From NCBI GenBank assembly GCA_018335795.1, contig JAGXRP010000077.1, forward strand, positions 1-64,000: DNA of 64,000 bases, written 5' to 3'. The first letter of the stretch is position 1. Each line of letters starts with the position of its first letter. The position numbers were made by a program, and so were the translations under genes. Positions 28,398 through 38,736 of this stretch are shown here, in pieces. The notes beneath the pieces were generated by a model. It was not told where the DNA came from, ran no database searches, and worked only from the letters and a program-made list of their open reading frames with translations. The DNA is from Desulfobulbaceae bacterium (GTDB lineage Bacteria; Bacteroidota; Ignavibacteria; Kapaibacteriales; UBA2268).

Positions 28398-29552
28398 ATG
28401 AAAATGAAATTTCTATTAATATTTGCATTTTTTATTCTGAGTAGCACACAAATGAATTCCCAATGGGCAATCATGCGTACTGATGCTGATAGTTTGGTTC
28501 GACTTGGGACAAGTTATATATATAATGTCGAATTTAACAAAGCGGAAGATTGCTTCACGCAGGTTAAAAAAATCTACCCCGAGCATCCTGTCGGCTACTT
28601 TCTCGATGCAATGGTTGAGTGGTGGAGAATAACTTTAGACAGGTCAACAAATCGGCACGACTCAAAATTTTTAGATAAAATATCGAATGTAATCAATATG
28701 TGCGACAAATTGTTGGATGATAATCCATCAAATTTGAATGGACTGTTTTTCAAAGCAGGAGCGATTGGCTTTCGTGGACGCTTTTATGCTCAAAAGGAAG
28801 AATGGATAAAAGCTGCAAGCGACGGTAGTTCTGCATATAATTTGATGGTCGAATGTTACAAAATTGCACCTCAAAACCATGATATAATGCTTGGAACCGG
28901 AATTTACAATTACTTCTCGGTGGCTGTACCGGAAAAATACCCCCTTTTGAAACCTTTGCTTGCTTTTTTGCCTCGTGGAGACAAATTATTAGCCCTGCAC
29001 CAATTACGTGCAGCCGCCAGAAATGCGAGATATGCGAATATCGAAGCAAAAACTGTGCTTCTGCAAATTTATTATTCATTTGAACGAGACAATGACTTTG
29101 CACATGCAATGGCTCAAGAATTATTTGATGCATATCCCCAAAATGCTTATTTCCACAGATACTTGGGTAGAGTTTTGGTAAGAAAAGGTCTGACAGATGA
29201 GTTTGAAGCGGTTTGGCGACAGATTTTGTTGAAATGTATGGACAAAAAATTTGGTTACGACAATCTGACAGCTCGAGAAGCAATGTATTACGTAGGTTTG
29301 GCACTGATGAGGAAAGGTCGCTACGAACAAGCCCTCAGATATTTTTTGAAATCTGATGAAGGGAACGTTTTACTTGACAAAGAATCATCGGGTTTTCAAG
29401 TAAATTCGAATTTGTACATTGGCAATATTTATGATATGACAGGTAAAAGAGACTTAGCTCTGAAGTATTATCGCAAAGTTCTTTCGATGAAGGATTATGA
29501 AGATTCACATAAAAAAGCACAAAATTTTATCAAAAAGGAATATGGCAAATGA
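28398..29552 (+). CDS. Secreted tetratricopeptide repeat protein
   Basis: Signal peptide; TPR-like NVEFNKAEDCFTQVKKIYPEHPVGYF and YEQALRYFLKSDE / RDLALKYYRKVLSM. Confidence 0.75.
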   Translation: MKMKFLLIFAFFILSSTQMNSQWAIMRTDADSLVRLGTSYIYNVEFNKAEDCFTQVKKIYPEHPVGYFLDAMVEWWRITLDRSTNRHDSKFLDKISNVINMCDKLLDDNPSNLNGLFFKAGAIGFRGRFYAQKEEWIKAASDGSSAYNLMVECYKIAPQNHDIMLGTGIYNYFSVAVPEKYPLLKPLLAFLPRGDKLLALHQLRAAARNARYANIEAKTVLLQIYYSFERDNDFAHAMAQELFDAYPQNAYFHRYLGRVLVRKGLTDEFEAVWRQILLKCMDKKFGYDNLTAREAMYYVGLALMRKGRYEQALRYFLKSDEGNVLLDKESSGFQVNSNLYIGNIYDMTGKRDLALKYYRKVLSMKDYEDSHKKAQNFIKKEYGK

Positions 29553-30799
29553 TGAATGGTCAGTTCCGTATCCTGTTTATCATTATTTTCCTTTCGAATA
29601 CTATTATTGCTTTGTCTCAACAAACAATTTTGACAGGAATAGATGTTCTGCAATCTGAATCATTTTCTTCAATAAGCGGGAAAAAAATACTGCTTTTGTC
29701 GAATAGTACAGGTCGCAACTCCAATGGGCAATCAACCCTTGAAATACTTTCAAAATCAAACAAATTTGAATTTTTGGGTGTATTAGCACCGGAACACGGA
29801 TATTACACTGCTGTGCCCGCAGGTCAAACTATCTCGGAAGAAACAATTGACGGAATCAAAATATATTCGATTTACGGTTCGACAAAAGAGCCTGATAAGG
29901 GTTTGATGAAACATGCCGATGCAATTGTTGTTGATATTCAAGATATCGGAGTTCGCTCTTATACTTATATCAGTTCTTTGCATCGAACAATGAAAGCCGC
30001 AGCACAATCAGGAAAACAAATAATTGTTCTTGACCGCCCTAACCCAATTGGTGGTTTGATTGTGGACGGAAATGTACTCGAACAAGGTATGGAATCATTT
30101 GTAGGTGCAGTACAAATCCCATACATTCACGGATTGACAATCGGCGAATTAGCGTTGATGATTAACGATGAAGGTTGGTTAGGAGTTGATGCTAACAATT
30201 CGGCTCTCAAATGCGATTTGCAGGTAATCAGAATGACCGGTTGGCACAGATGGATGACATGGGAAGATACAGGTTTAATGTGGTTTCCGACTTCACCACA
30301 TATTCCAACTCCTGATGCTGTCAGAGGAATAGCATGTTTGGGTATTTATGGAGAAATTGGACTAATGAGCATCGGAATTGGCTCAACTTCACCTTTCCAA
30401 TATCTTGGAAATCCCAATTTCAATCCCAAAGCTGTACTGAGAATACTCGAAAAGGAAAGCTTATATGGATTGCACTTGTCACAATCAAGGTTTCAACCAT
30501 TTTATGGAATGTACTCAAATCGGAGTATCGAAGCTATCCTATTGCGTTTCACTCCAAACCAAAATTTTAGACCCTATACTTGGGGATTGAAGTTAATTTT
30601 AGCAGTGCGTGAAGTTCATCCCGATTTGTTCAGAAGTGAAACCCAAAGAGCAGGTATTGATATGTTTCATAAGGTAACGGGAACAAAAGATTTGTACAAT
30701 GCCTTATTCAATAATTTGCCCGATGATGTAATTCTGAAAATTGCAAATCGTGGTGTAGAAGCTTTTATAAAGCTTCGCAGCAAATATTTTCTTTATTGA
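29549..30799 (+). CDS. DUF1343 / NamZ-type exo-beta-N-acetylmuramidase family protein
   Basis: LTGIDVL, LAPEHGYYTAVPAGQ, VDIQDIGVRSYTYISSLHRTMKAAAQSGKQIIVLDRPNPIGG. Confidence 0.9.
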   Translation: MMNGQFRILFIIIFLSNTIIALSQQTILTGIDVLQSESFSSISGKKILLLSNSTGRNSNGQSTLEILSKSNKFEFLGVLAPEHGYYTAVPAGQTISEETIDGIKIYSIYGSTKEPDKGLMKHADAIVVDIQDIGVRSYTYISSLHRTMKAAAQSGKQIIVLDRPNPIGGLIVDGNVLEQGMESFVGAVQIPYIHGLTIGELALMINDEGWLGVDANNSALKCDLQVIRMTGWHRWMTWEDTGLMWFPTSPHIPTPDAVRGIACLGIYGEIGLMSIGIGSTSPFQYLGNPNFNPKAVLRILEKESLYGLHLSQSRFQPFYGMYSNRSIEAILLRFTPNQNFRPYTWGLKLILAVREVHPDLFRSETQRAGIDMFHKVTGTKDLYNALFNNLPDDVILKIANRGVEAFIKLRSKYFLY

Positions 30800-31809
30800 T
30801 TTTCGAATTCGTAGCCGGTTTCTTTCAGTACTTTATACACATCATCGCTACATTCGGTCATCATCAGTTTTTGTCTGATTTCTGATGCACCATAAAAATC
30901 GTATGTATATATTTTGAAGAATCTTTTCAAAATCGGGAAATTCTTTCTCCCACTCCAAGTTTTCAAGAATAATGAAACATGCGACCACAACAGCCCTAAT
31001 TTCTCTTCAGGAGTACGCTCTATTTGAGGAGAGTTGAAAACCCAAGGATTCTTGAAAATGCCTCTGCCTATCATATACCCATCTGCTTGATATTCTTCAA
31101 ATTTTTGATTGCAATCATCAATTGATAGCAAATCGCCATTTCCAATAATCGGGATTTGTGCGTCATTTTTTTTGAGAGTATCAATAGCTTTTGCCATCTC
31201 AGCCCATTCGGCAGGATAATCCGACATCATTTTTTGAGTGCGGCAATGCAAGGTGATACACGCGGGTTTTGCTTCAATCAGATGCGACATCCATTCTTCA
31301 GTGATATGGCGTTCAATTCCTGTGCGCGTCTTGACGCTGACCGGAACCGAAGAACCTTCCTTTGTAGCTGCGATTATTTCCTTCGCTAATTCGGGATATT
31401 TGATGAGCTGAGAGCATGAAACATGCTTGACAATCTTTTTAACCGGGCAACCCATGTTTATATCAATACCGTCGAAATCCATTTCTTCAGATATTAATTT
31501 AGCGGAACGATAGTATTTTTCAGGGTCAGAACCCCAGATTTGGGCAATAATTTTGATATTTTTCTTCTTAAGAATTTGTCTTTCTGAATCGCTAATTCTT
31601 AAGCGATGAATCACATTATCTCGCCCGATTGGGTGCAAAAGCCCATCGGTTGAAGTAAATTCTGCAAAGACTGCATGAAGGTAGTTTTCATCGGAAATAC
31701 CTATAATCAGCTCCCTGAAAACGGTATCAGTGACGTCTTCCATAGGTGCTAAGGTATAAAAAGGTCGCGGCAAATCAAGCCAGAAATTATGTCTTTTTGC
31801 TTCGTTCAT
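30793..31809 (-). CDS. tRNA-dihydrouridine synthase
   Basis: TLAPMEDVTDTVFRELI, DGIDINMGCPVKKIVKHVSCSQLIKYPELAKEII, VSVKTRTGI, IGNGDLLS. Confidence 0.92.
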   Translation of the reverse strand: MNEAKRHNFWLDLPRPFYTLAPMEDVTDTVFRELIIGISDENYLHAVFAEFTSTDGLLHPIGRDNVIHRLRISDSERQILKKKNIKIIAQIWGSDPEKYYRSAKLISEEMDFDGIDINMGCPVKKIVKHVSCSQLIKYPELAKEIIAATKEGSSVPVSVKTRTGIERHITEEWMSHLIEAKPACITLHCRTQKMMSDYPAEWAEMAKAIDTLKKNDAQIPIIGNGDLLSIDDCNQKFEEYQADGYMIGRGIFKNPWVFNSPQIERTPEEKLGLLWSHVSLFLKTWSGRKNFPILKRFFKIYTYDFYGASEIRQKLMMTECSDDVYKVLKETGYEFENQ

Positions 31810-31867
31810 AGCTTACAAAAGTACGAAATATGCGATAAAACTCGCTAAAAACAAATCAAAAGAGTCA

Positions 31868-32896
31868 TCAATAGCTTGTGTTGTCTAATTTCACCTTACC
31901 ACGAAATATCCAATAGATGCTGATTGTATAAGACAAAACAAATGGTATGCCTATCAAAGCCATTGTGAACATTACCTCGAGTGTGGTACGCGATGATGAA
32001 GCATTGTATATATTCAAGCTGTACTCAGGAGCAATTGTAGAGCTTAGCAAATTCGGGAAAATGCCAATTGCAAATAGTGCAAGTAAGGCTAAAATACTGA
32101 ATGCCGAAGATAAAAAGGCTCTAAATTCTCTGCCATGAAAAATTTCCCTCGGAATATTTGCAATTGCGAGCATATTCAATATTGCAATAAGAAAATATTC
32201 AGGATGCGATTTCAATACCGAAGCCATTTGCGGCACATAAATGAGCGTTGCCATTGTGGTCGTGACATAGCAAATTACGAAAAATATGATTGTATTGTTG
32301 ACCCAACCTCGAACTAACTTTTGCAAATCACCTTCGGTTTTCATAACTAAGAAAATCGCTCCGTGCATCATGAAAAGAGCAACCGTCGTTATACCGACTA
32401 AAATTGCATATGGATTAAGCAGGTCGAAAAAGGACATGTACGCTTCTTTGTCAGCACCTACCGGAATACCAATTATGACATTGCCTAATGCAATGCCGAA
32501 TAATAATCCAATCATAATTGAAGAAATACTAAAAGCAATATCCCAAGCTTTTCGCCAAGTTGCTGATTCTACTTTGCTCCGAAATTCAATCGCAACTGCA
32601 CGGAAAATAATCACCATTAGTATAAGCATAACCGCTAGGTAGAATCCTGAAGCAAAAGTCGCATATACATCGGGAAAAGCGGCAAATAAAGCACCGCCGC
32701 CTGTTACGAGCCAAACTTCGTTCCCATCCCAAAATGGTCCTATGGAATTGAGCGCGATTCTGCGGTCTATGTCATTTTTAATTAGCAAATGCAAAGAACC
32801 TACTCCCAAATCAAAACCGTCAAGGATTGCGTATCCTGTGAGCAAGACACCTATCAACACGAACCATGTTACATTCAAATCTAATCCTTCGTACAT
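31868..32896 (-). CDS. cydB: Cytochrome bd ubiquinol oxidase subunit II
   Basis: GYAILDGFDLGVGSLHLL, GPFWDGNEVWLVTGGGALFAAFPDVYAT. Confidence 0.96.
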   Translation of the reverse strand: MYEGLDLNVTWFVLIGVLLTGYAILDGFDLGVGSLHLLIKNDIDRRIALNSIGPFWDGNEVWLVTGGGALFAAFPDVYATFASGFYLAVMLILMVIIFRAVAIEFRSKVESATWRKAWDIAFSISSIMIGLLFGIALGNVIIGIPVGADKEAYMSFFDLLNPYAILVGITTVALFMMHGAIFLVMKTEGDLQKLVRGWVNNTIIFFVICYVTTTMATLIYVPQMASVLKSHPEYFLIAILNMLAIANIPREIFHGREFRAFLSSAFSILALLALFAIGIFPNLLSSTIAPEYSLNIYNASSSRTTLEVMFTMALIGIPFVLSYTISIYWIFRGKVKLDNTSY

Positions 32897-34260
32897 TAGT
32901 GTGCCTCCTTCGTTGAAATCATTTCGTCTTTAGCTGCAATCAATTTGTAATCTTCAGGTCCGTGATGAATTTTCTTATTCAATAAAAATAGGAATAGTAC
33001 CAATAGTAGCAAATAAATCAACCCAAACATTACGAGGGAAATTAAAACTTCGTCAGAAGAAACTGTTTTCGAAAGAGCATCTTTAGTTTTGAGTAAACCA
33101 TATACAATCCATGGTTGGCGACCAATTTCGGCAGACATCCAACCTATTTGATTGCCAATATGAGGCAATAAAATACTGAAAACAGCTATGAACATATACC
33201 ACCTTTGTTTGAATAATATGCCTCGCCACAACATGAAAAGACCAAGTGCCGTGAATCCGATGAAAAACATACCTATTGCAACCATCAAATGATATGTTTG
33301 GAAAATAATGTTCACGGGCGGTCTTTCATCAATAGGAAATTCGTTCAAACCCTTAACGGGTTTTTCGGTATCAAAGAAAAGCATAAAAGACAACATTCCG
33401 GGGATCTTGACTCCGTAAGTCTCCTGTTTTTCTTCGTCAACCCAACCAAAAAGGTACAAGTCTCCGGGAGCAGTTTCATAATGTCCTTCGAAAGCTGCGA
33501 GTTTTGCAGGTTGATATTCATATACCTGAACAGCACTGCTATGACCGGTATATAATTGATAAAGAGATGCTATAAAAGCTACGATTAAAGCAATTTTAAC
33601 ACCGGTTTTTGCTGTTTCGATATGACGATTTTTAATATAATAATATGCCGAAACGCTCAACACAAGAAATGCTCCTGTCAGCCATGCTCCACCTATCGTG
33701 TGGGATAATCTCTCAACACTCGACGGATTGAAAACCATAGCCCAAAAATCATAAATTTCGGCCCTCGCTTCCAATCCTTCGCCTACAATTCTGTAGCCTG
33801 CAGGAGTATGCATCCATGAACCTGCAACAACTATCCAAACCGCACTCAAATGAGCTCCGAGAGTGACCATTATTGTAGAGAAGAAGTGCATTTTTGATGA
33901 AACTTTATTCCATCCAAATACTAATATTGCCAAAAACCCTGATTCCAAGAAAAAGGCGAATATACCTTCAGCAGCTAATGCACTGCCGAATACATCGCCT
34001 ACGAATCTTGAGTAGGTAGCCCAATTTGTGCCAAATTGAAATTCCATCACTATACCGGTAGCGACGCCCATCCCAAATATTAGAGCGAAAATCTTGACCC
34101 AAAATTTAGTCATCTCTTCATACATTTTGTTGCCGGTTCTCAGATACATGCCTTCCATAATAACAAGCATAATCCCAAGTCCAATACTCATAGGTGGAAA
34201 TATGTAGTGGAAACCTATTGTAAAAGCGAATTGCAGACGAGATAAAATTTCGACATCCAT
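32896..34260 (-). CDS. cydA: Cytochrome bd ubiquinol oxidase subunit I
   Basis: LSRLQFAFTIGFHYIFPPMSIGLG, GVATGIVMEFQFGTNWATYSRFVGDVFG, SAEIGRQPWIVYGLLKT. Confidence 0.97.
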   Translation of the reverse strand: MDVEILSRLQFAFTIGFHYIFPPMSIGLGIMLVIMEGMYLRTGNKMYEEMTKFWVKIFALIFGMGVATGIVMEFQFGTNWATYSRFVGDVFGSALAAEGIFAFFLESGFLAILVFGWNKVSSKMHFFSTIMVTLGAHLSAVWIVVAGSWMHTPAGYRIVGEGLEARAEIYDFWAMVFNPSSVERLSHTIGGAWLTGAFLVLSVSAYYYIKNRHIETAKTGVKIALIVAFIASLYQLYTGHSSAVQVYEYQPAKLAAFEGHYETAPGDLYLFGWVDEEKQETYGVKIPGMLSFMLFFDTEKPVKGLNEFPIDERPPVNIIFQTYHLMVAIGMFFIGFTALGLFMLWRGILFKQRWYMFIAVFSILLPHIGNQIGWMSAEIGRQPWIVYGLLKTKDALSKTVSSDEVLISLVMFGLIYLLLLVLFLFLLNKKIHHGPEDYKLIAAKDEMISTKEAH

Positions 34261-34353
34261 GATTTACTCCAAATTTAATGTATTGCCATTTTCAACAATA
34301 AAGATAAATTATGCTACTAAAATAACAATAAAGCATAAATTAATCTAATTTAT

Positions 34354-35382
34354 TTAGCCAACAGAATGATTTTTTTTTATTTCACCTAATCTGATTGAAC
34401 TAATACCTTCAATTACAAAGTATATGGCTCCAATGAAGGATAAAACTACAGTATTGATGATATGAATAATCGTAGCATAAGCAAATGCTTCATTTAATGT
34501 AATCAAATATAATGCTGTCATTATATTTGCTACTATCAGATGATAAACACCGACAGAGCCCGGAGTAAAAGCAATCGCATTGGCAATTCCCGCAAAAACT
34601 ACTACCAGAATTGAATCTACAAATGTAAGTTGAATTACAGTTTGGAACGGAAAAGCAAAAAAAACAAGATACATAACTAAAGCATAAATCAACCATAGGA
34701 AAATAGTATGCAAAGTCATTTTCACATAAAACTTGGGACTTTTCAGTGTAACAAAACCTTGCACGAATGAGGATATTGAATCTTCGAGGATTTGAGCAAA
34801 TTTTACAGGTAAAAATGTCTTTAGCCAATGCCATATTTGATGATGAAAGCGATAAAGAATAAAAATAAAGGAAGATACTAAGATAAATATAAGCACCATG
34901 CCTATTGAACCTTGTAAAACACTATCGAAGTTCAAAAATTTGAAAAGTGGTTCGGACAGAAAAGCAAGAGAAATTATAAAGACAATAATCAAAAAGACAA
35001 AATCAACTCCACTTTCAATTACCGAAGTAGAAATAACTGCAGCAATAGGCAATTTTTCCTTTTTTGCTAATATAATAGGTCGGGTTATTTCGCCAAATCG
35101 AAGTGTGAAACTATTCATAAGATGCCCAATCATTATTGCAGAAAAGGCATTATGAGTTTTGACAGTCGTAGAAATGGGTGCTAAAATTATTTTCCATCTC
35201 AATACTCTAATATAATTAGATGCTATAAGTACAGGTACTGAAAGCAAAATCCAGACATAATCAAGCTCTTGGAGAAGCAAGAACAGCTCATCAAATGCGA
35301 TTTGCCGAGCCGAAAGATACAAGCTAAGAATTAGAATAGCCGTAGCAAGTGTATATTTTATTAATTTTTTGTTTAATCTCAT
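34354..35382 (-). CDS. Lysylphosphatidylglycerol synthase-TM/UPF0104 family membrane protein
   Basis: LDYVWILLSVPVLIASNYIRVLRWKIIL, HNAFSAIMIGHLMNSFTLRFGEITRPIIL, TPGSVGVYHLI. Confidence 0.85.
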   Translation of the reverse strand: MRLNKKLIKYTLATAILILSLYLSARQIAFDELFLLLQELDYVWILLSVPVLIASNYIRVLRWKIILAPISTTVKTHNAFSAIMIGHLMNSFTLRFGEITRPIILAKKEKLPIAAVISTSVIESGVDFVFLIIVFIISLAFLSEPLFKFLNFDSVLQGSIGMVLIFILVSSFIFILYRFHHQIWHWLKTFLPVKFAQILEDSISSFVQGFVTLKSPKFYVKMTLHTIFLWLIYALVMYLVFFAFPFQTVIQLTFVDSILVVVFAGIANAIAFTPGSVGVYHLIVANIMTALYLITLNEAFAYATIIHIINTVVLSFIGAIYFVIEGISSIRLGEIKKNHSVG

Positions 35383-35565
35383 TTAATTCGCAATTATTAA
35401 TCGCAAATTTAAGTCAAAAATTCCATAAGTCGGACTATCAAATTAAACAATTTGAAGATAAATATGATTATTTTATAATAATTACACTACATTACAATAT
35501 CATTCGTTTCGATATTATCAAAGTAAACGTAGAAGTTTACAGTTTATGATTCTAAAAAGATTAAA

Positions 35566-37158
35566 ATGAATACACCTTTAACATTCGAAGAGCTCGGCTT
35601 ATCGGATAACATCCTCCAATCCCTTCATACGAAAGGTTTTGAAACCCCCTCGCCGATTCAAGAGCAATGTATCCCAATAATCATGGGAGGCGATTATGAC
35701 TTGGTCGGACAAGCACAAACAGGAACAGGTAAAACTGCGGCATTTGGATTACCAATCTTAGATTTGATAGAAGAAAACGCAAGACGCGTTCAAGCAATTG
35801 TACTGGCACCAACTCGCGAACTTGCTATGCAAATCTCTGAAGAATTGAACTCTTTGAAGGGTTCTAAGAGAGTTGTGATTGCACCGATATACGGTGGTCA
35901 ATCAATTGACAGACAAATAGCAAAACTTACCTCAGGAGTTGACATAATTGTCGGCACACCGGGCAGAGTAATAGATTTGCTCAATCGGAAAGTCATCAAA
36001 TTGCAACAAATATCATATTTGGTATTGGACGAAGCAGACGAAATGCTCAATATGGGATTCGTTGATGATGTAGAATTAATCATGAAAACTACAAATTCCG
36101 AAAAGCGTACATTCATGTTCTGTGCTACAATGCCGAAAGAAATTTTAGGATTAGCCAAAAAATACATGAACGAGTTTAAAACAATCAAAATCGAAAGCAA
36201 TCAATTAACAACGATTTTGACTGACCAAATTTATTTTGAAGTTGAAGAATCCGACAAATTGGAAGCACTATGCAGAATTATTGATTTTGAAATGGATTTC
36301 TACGGTTTGATTTTTTGCAGAACAAAACTTGACGTGGATAGAGTTTCGACCAGATTGAATGACAGAGGCTACCAGGCTGAAGCTATTCACGGCGATATTT
36401 CCCAATCCCAAAGAGAAAAAGTCTTGGCTCAGTTGAAAAGCAAGCGAGTTAATATTTTAGTTGCAACTGACGTTGCAGCAAGAGGTATTGACATTCAAAA
36501 TCTAACTCACGTAATCAATTATTCGCTTCCTCAAGACCCTGAATCATACGTACATAGAGTTGGTCGTACAGGAAGAGCTGGAAACGAAGGCACTGCAATT
36601 ACTTTTGTAACAAGACGTGAAGTTCGGAATTTGAGCTTTATCCAAAAGCATTCCAAAACTGACATCCGCAAAGGTAAACTCCCGGGAATCGCAGAAATAA
36701 TTGAAGCCAAAAAAGATTGGATTATGACTGAAATCGAAACCAAATCTGCAGAAAAACTCGAAAAAATTTACAAAGCACTAGCTAATAAAATTATATCTTC
36801 GATTGACCCCGAAGTTGCATTAGCAGCATTGCTCAAATATACTTTTGCTGATGATTTAGACGTAACGAGTTACAAAGAAATTAGAGAAAGAGAATCATCC
36901 AAACCTTCGATTAAAGAACAAACCAGACTGTTTATTGCTAAAGGTAAAAAAGACGGTATGAGTAAACGTTCGATAGTTAACTTCATAGTTGAAAAAGCTA
37001 AAACACGTGAAACAAAAATCTCCAATGTTGAAGTTTTTGATTCATACTCATTTATTACTGTTCCTTTCCAGGAAGCAGAATTTATACTTCGCACATTCAA
37101 ACGCGAAAAATTTGGCAAAAAACCAATGGTAGTAAAAGCTGAAGACAGAGATAATTAA
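35566..37158 (+). CDS. DEAD/DEAH-box RNA helicase (DeaD/CshA type)
   Basis: AQTGTGKTAAFGLPIL, VLAPTRELAMQI, VLDEADEMLNMGF, HRVGRTGRAG, C-terminal DbpA-like RNA-binding region. Confidence 0.95.
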   Translation: MNTPLTFEELGLSDNILQSLHTKGFETPSPIQEQCIPIIMGGDYDLVGQAQTGTGKTAAFGLPILDLIEENARRVQAIVLAPTRELAMQISEELNSLKGSKRVVIAPIYGGQSIDRQIAKLTSGVDIIVGTPGRVIDLLNRKVIKLQQISYLVLDEADEMLNMGFVDDVELIMKTTNSEKRTFMFCATMPKEILGLAKKYMNEFKTIKIESNQLTTILTDQIYFEVEESDKLEALCRIIDFEMDFYGLIFCRTKLDVDRVSTRLNDRGYQAEAIHGDISQSQREKVLAQLKSKRVNILVATDVAARGIDIQNLTHVINYSLPQDPESYVHRVGRTGRAGNEGTAITFVTRREVRNLSFIQKHSKTDIRKGKLPGIAEIIEAKKDWIMTEIETKSAEKLEKIYKALANKIISSIDPEVALAALLKYTFADDLDVTSYKEIRERESSKPSIKEQTRLFIAKGKKDGMSKRSIVNFIVEKAKTRETKISNVEVFDSYSFITVPFQEAEFILRTFKREKFGKKPMVVKAEDRDN

Positions 37159-37355
37159 TTCTCGTCTTCAGTTTCTGCAAATTTGTTCGTAATATCAATT
37201 ATTTTGAGTTCGGCTTTTTCAAGATACTTCCTACAATCGGAAGCAAGGGATAAGCCTTCCTCATATAATTTTGTCATTTCGTCGAGCGATACGTTTCCTT
37301 CATCAAGGATTTCGGATATTTCGTCTATCCGTTTAATTTTATCTTCAAATTTCAT
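37155..37355 (-). CDS. xseB: Exodeoxyribonuclease VII small subunit
   Basis: KFEDKIKRIDEISEILDEGNVSLDEMTKLYEEGLSLASDCRKYLEKAE; adjacent to xseA. Confidence 0.92.
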   Translation of the reverse strand: MKFEDKIKRIDEISEILDEGNVSLDEMTKLYEEGLSLASDCRKYLEKAELKIIDITNKFAETEDEN

Positions 37356-37365
37356 ATAAATATAT

Positions 37366-38577
37366 TTAATGGTTTAACTTAACTTCAACAGTTTCATTCT
37401 TACGAATGATATGGATAGCAGTATATTGATTCAATGATTTTTCGTTGCCTATGTATTCATTGCCATCGCTCAACAATGCGTAACCCTTATTCAAAGGAGC
37501 TTTGGGGTCGTTAGCTTTAATAACAGAGTATTTAGATTGCAATCCGGCCTTAAGGAAATCGACTCGCTTCCGTACTTCAGTAATTATCGAGTTTGTATTC
37601 ACCCCCAAATTTTGCTTCAAAATATTTATCCTTTCTTGTATTCGCCTCATTCCTTTGATTGCGAAATCTTTTGTGATCAAATTTTGAGTATTTTCAATTA
37701 TTCGATTAACAGCCCTTTGCATAGCCGATACTTTCACATCAATATGATACATATAATCTTCGAGCGTGACTGAAGTTACAATCTCGGCTGATGCAGTCGG
37801 CGTTGCAGCTCTCAAATCAGCCACAAAATCGGAAATAGTGAAATCGGTCTCGTGTCCTACAGCAGAAATAATCGGCTTTTTGGCATTGAAAATTGCGTTT
37901 GCCACTATCTCCTCATTATATGCCCAAAGGTCTTCAATAGAACCGCCTCCCCTTCCGATAATAATCACATCTACGGGTAAATTGTCTAATTCTGAGATTG
38001 CTTTGACAATGTCTTGTGCCGAACCATCACCTTGCACAAGTGTTGGGCGAAAATAAATCGTTGCCAATGGGAATCGTCGCTCAATAGTTGAGATAATATC
38101 GCGTACAGCTGCTCCGGTGGGAGACGTGGAAACACCTATTTTCAAGATATTAGTAGGAATTGGCTTTTTTCTTTCTTGAGCAAAATACCCTTTTTCTTGT
38201 AGCTTTTGCTTAAGTGCTTCATATGCCAAAAACAAGTCACCTTCTCCGGCAGGCATCACAGTTGAAACATCAATCTGGTAGCGTCCTTGCGGTGGATAAA
38301 CAGTGACTTTGCCAGTCAATTTGACCTTTAAACCGTCCTTGATTTGAAATGATACGGCTTTTCCGCGCCACATCACACAGGAAATCGAAGATTGCTCATC
38401 TTTAAGTGAGAAATAGCGATGTCCGGAGCTATGCGCAGTGAAATTTGAGACTTCGCCCATCACAACTATTTGACCGAAATCAGTTTCGAGCACCGAGCGG
38501 ATTCGATTTGTCAACTGACTAACTGTTGGGACGGGAACAGAAGCAGGAGATTCGAAATTTATTCTGGTTAGTTTCAT
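37366..38577 (-). CDS. xseA: Exodeoxyribonuclease VII large subunit
   Basis: GEVSNFTAHSSGHRYFSLKDEQSSISCVMWRG, IIIGRGGGSIEDLWAYNEE, VGHETDFTISDFVADLRAATPTASAE. Confidence 0.96.
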   Translation of the reverse strand: MKLTRINFESPASVPVPTVSQLTNRIRSVLETDFGQIVVMGEVSNFTAHSSGHRYFSLKDEQSSISCVMWRGKAVSFQIKDGLKVKLTGKVTVYPPQGRYQIDVSTVMPAGEGDLFLAYEALKQKLQEKGYFAQERKKPIPTNILKIGVSTSPTGAAVRDIISTIERRFPLATIYFRPTLVQGDGSAQDIVKAISELDNLPVDVIIIGRGGGSIEDLWAYNEEIVANAIFNAKKPIISAVGHETDFTISDFVADLRAATPTASAEIVTSVTLEDYMYHIDVKVSAMQRAVNRIIENTQNLITKDFAIKGMRRIQERINILKQNLGVNTNSIITEVRKRVDFLKAGLQSKYSVIKANDPKAPLNKGYALLSDGNEYIGNEKSLNQYTAIHIIRKNETVEVKLNH

Positions 38578-38736
38578 ATCATATTTTTTGTTTTTATCAT
38601 CTACGAATATATTGATTTATTCTTGAATTAAGAACATTCAATTTTTACATTTTTGTACAAAGTAACATTTGAATTCATTTATAGCCGATAATTGATTATT
38701 TTTGCTGATTAAGATGTTGTCTAAAATTTTATTTAT

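Noticed and set aside
28750-29304. 184-aa minus-strand ORF
   Set aside because: Antisense to the TPR protein; no family signal.
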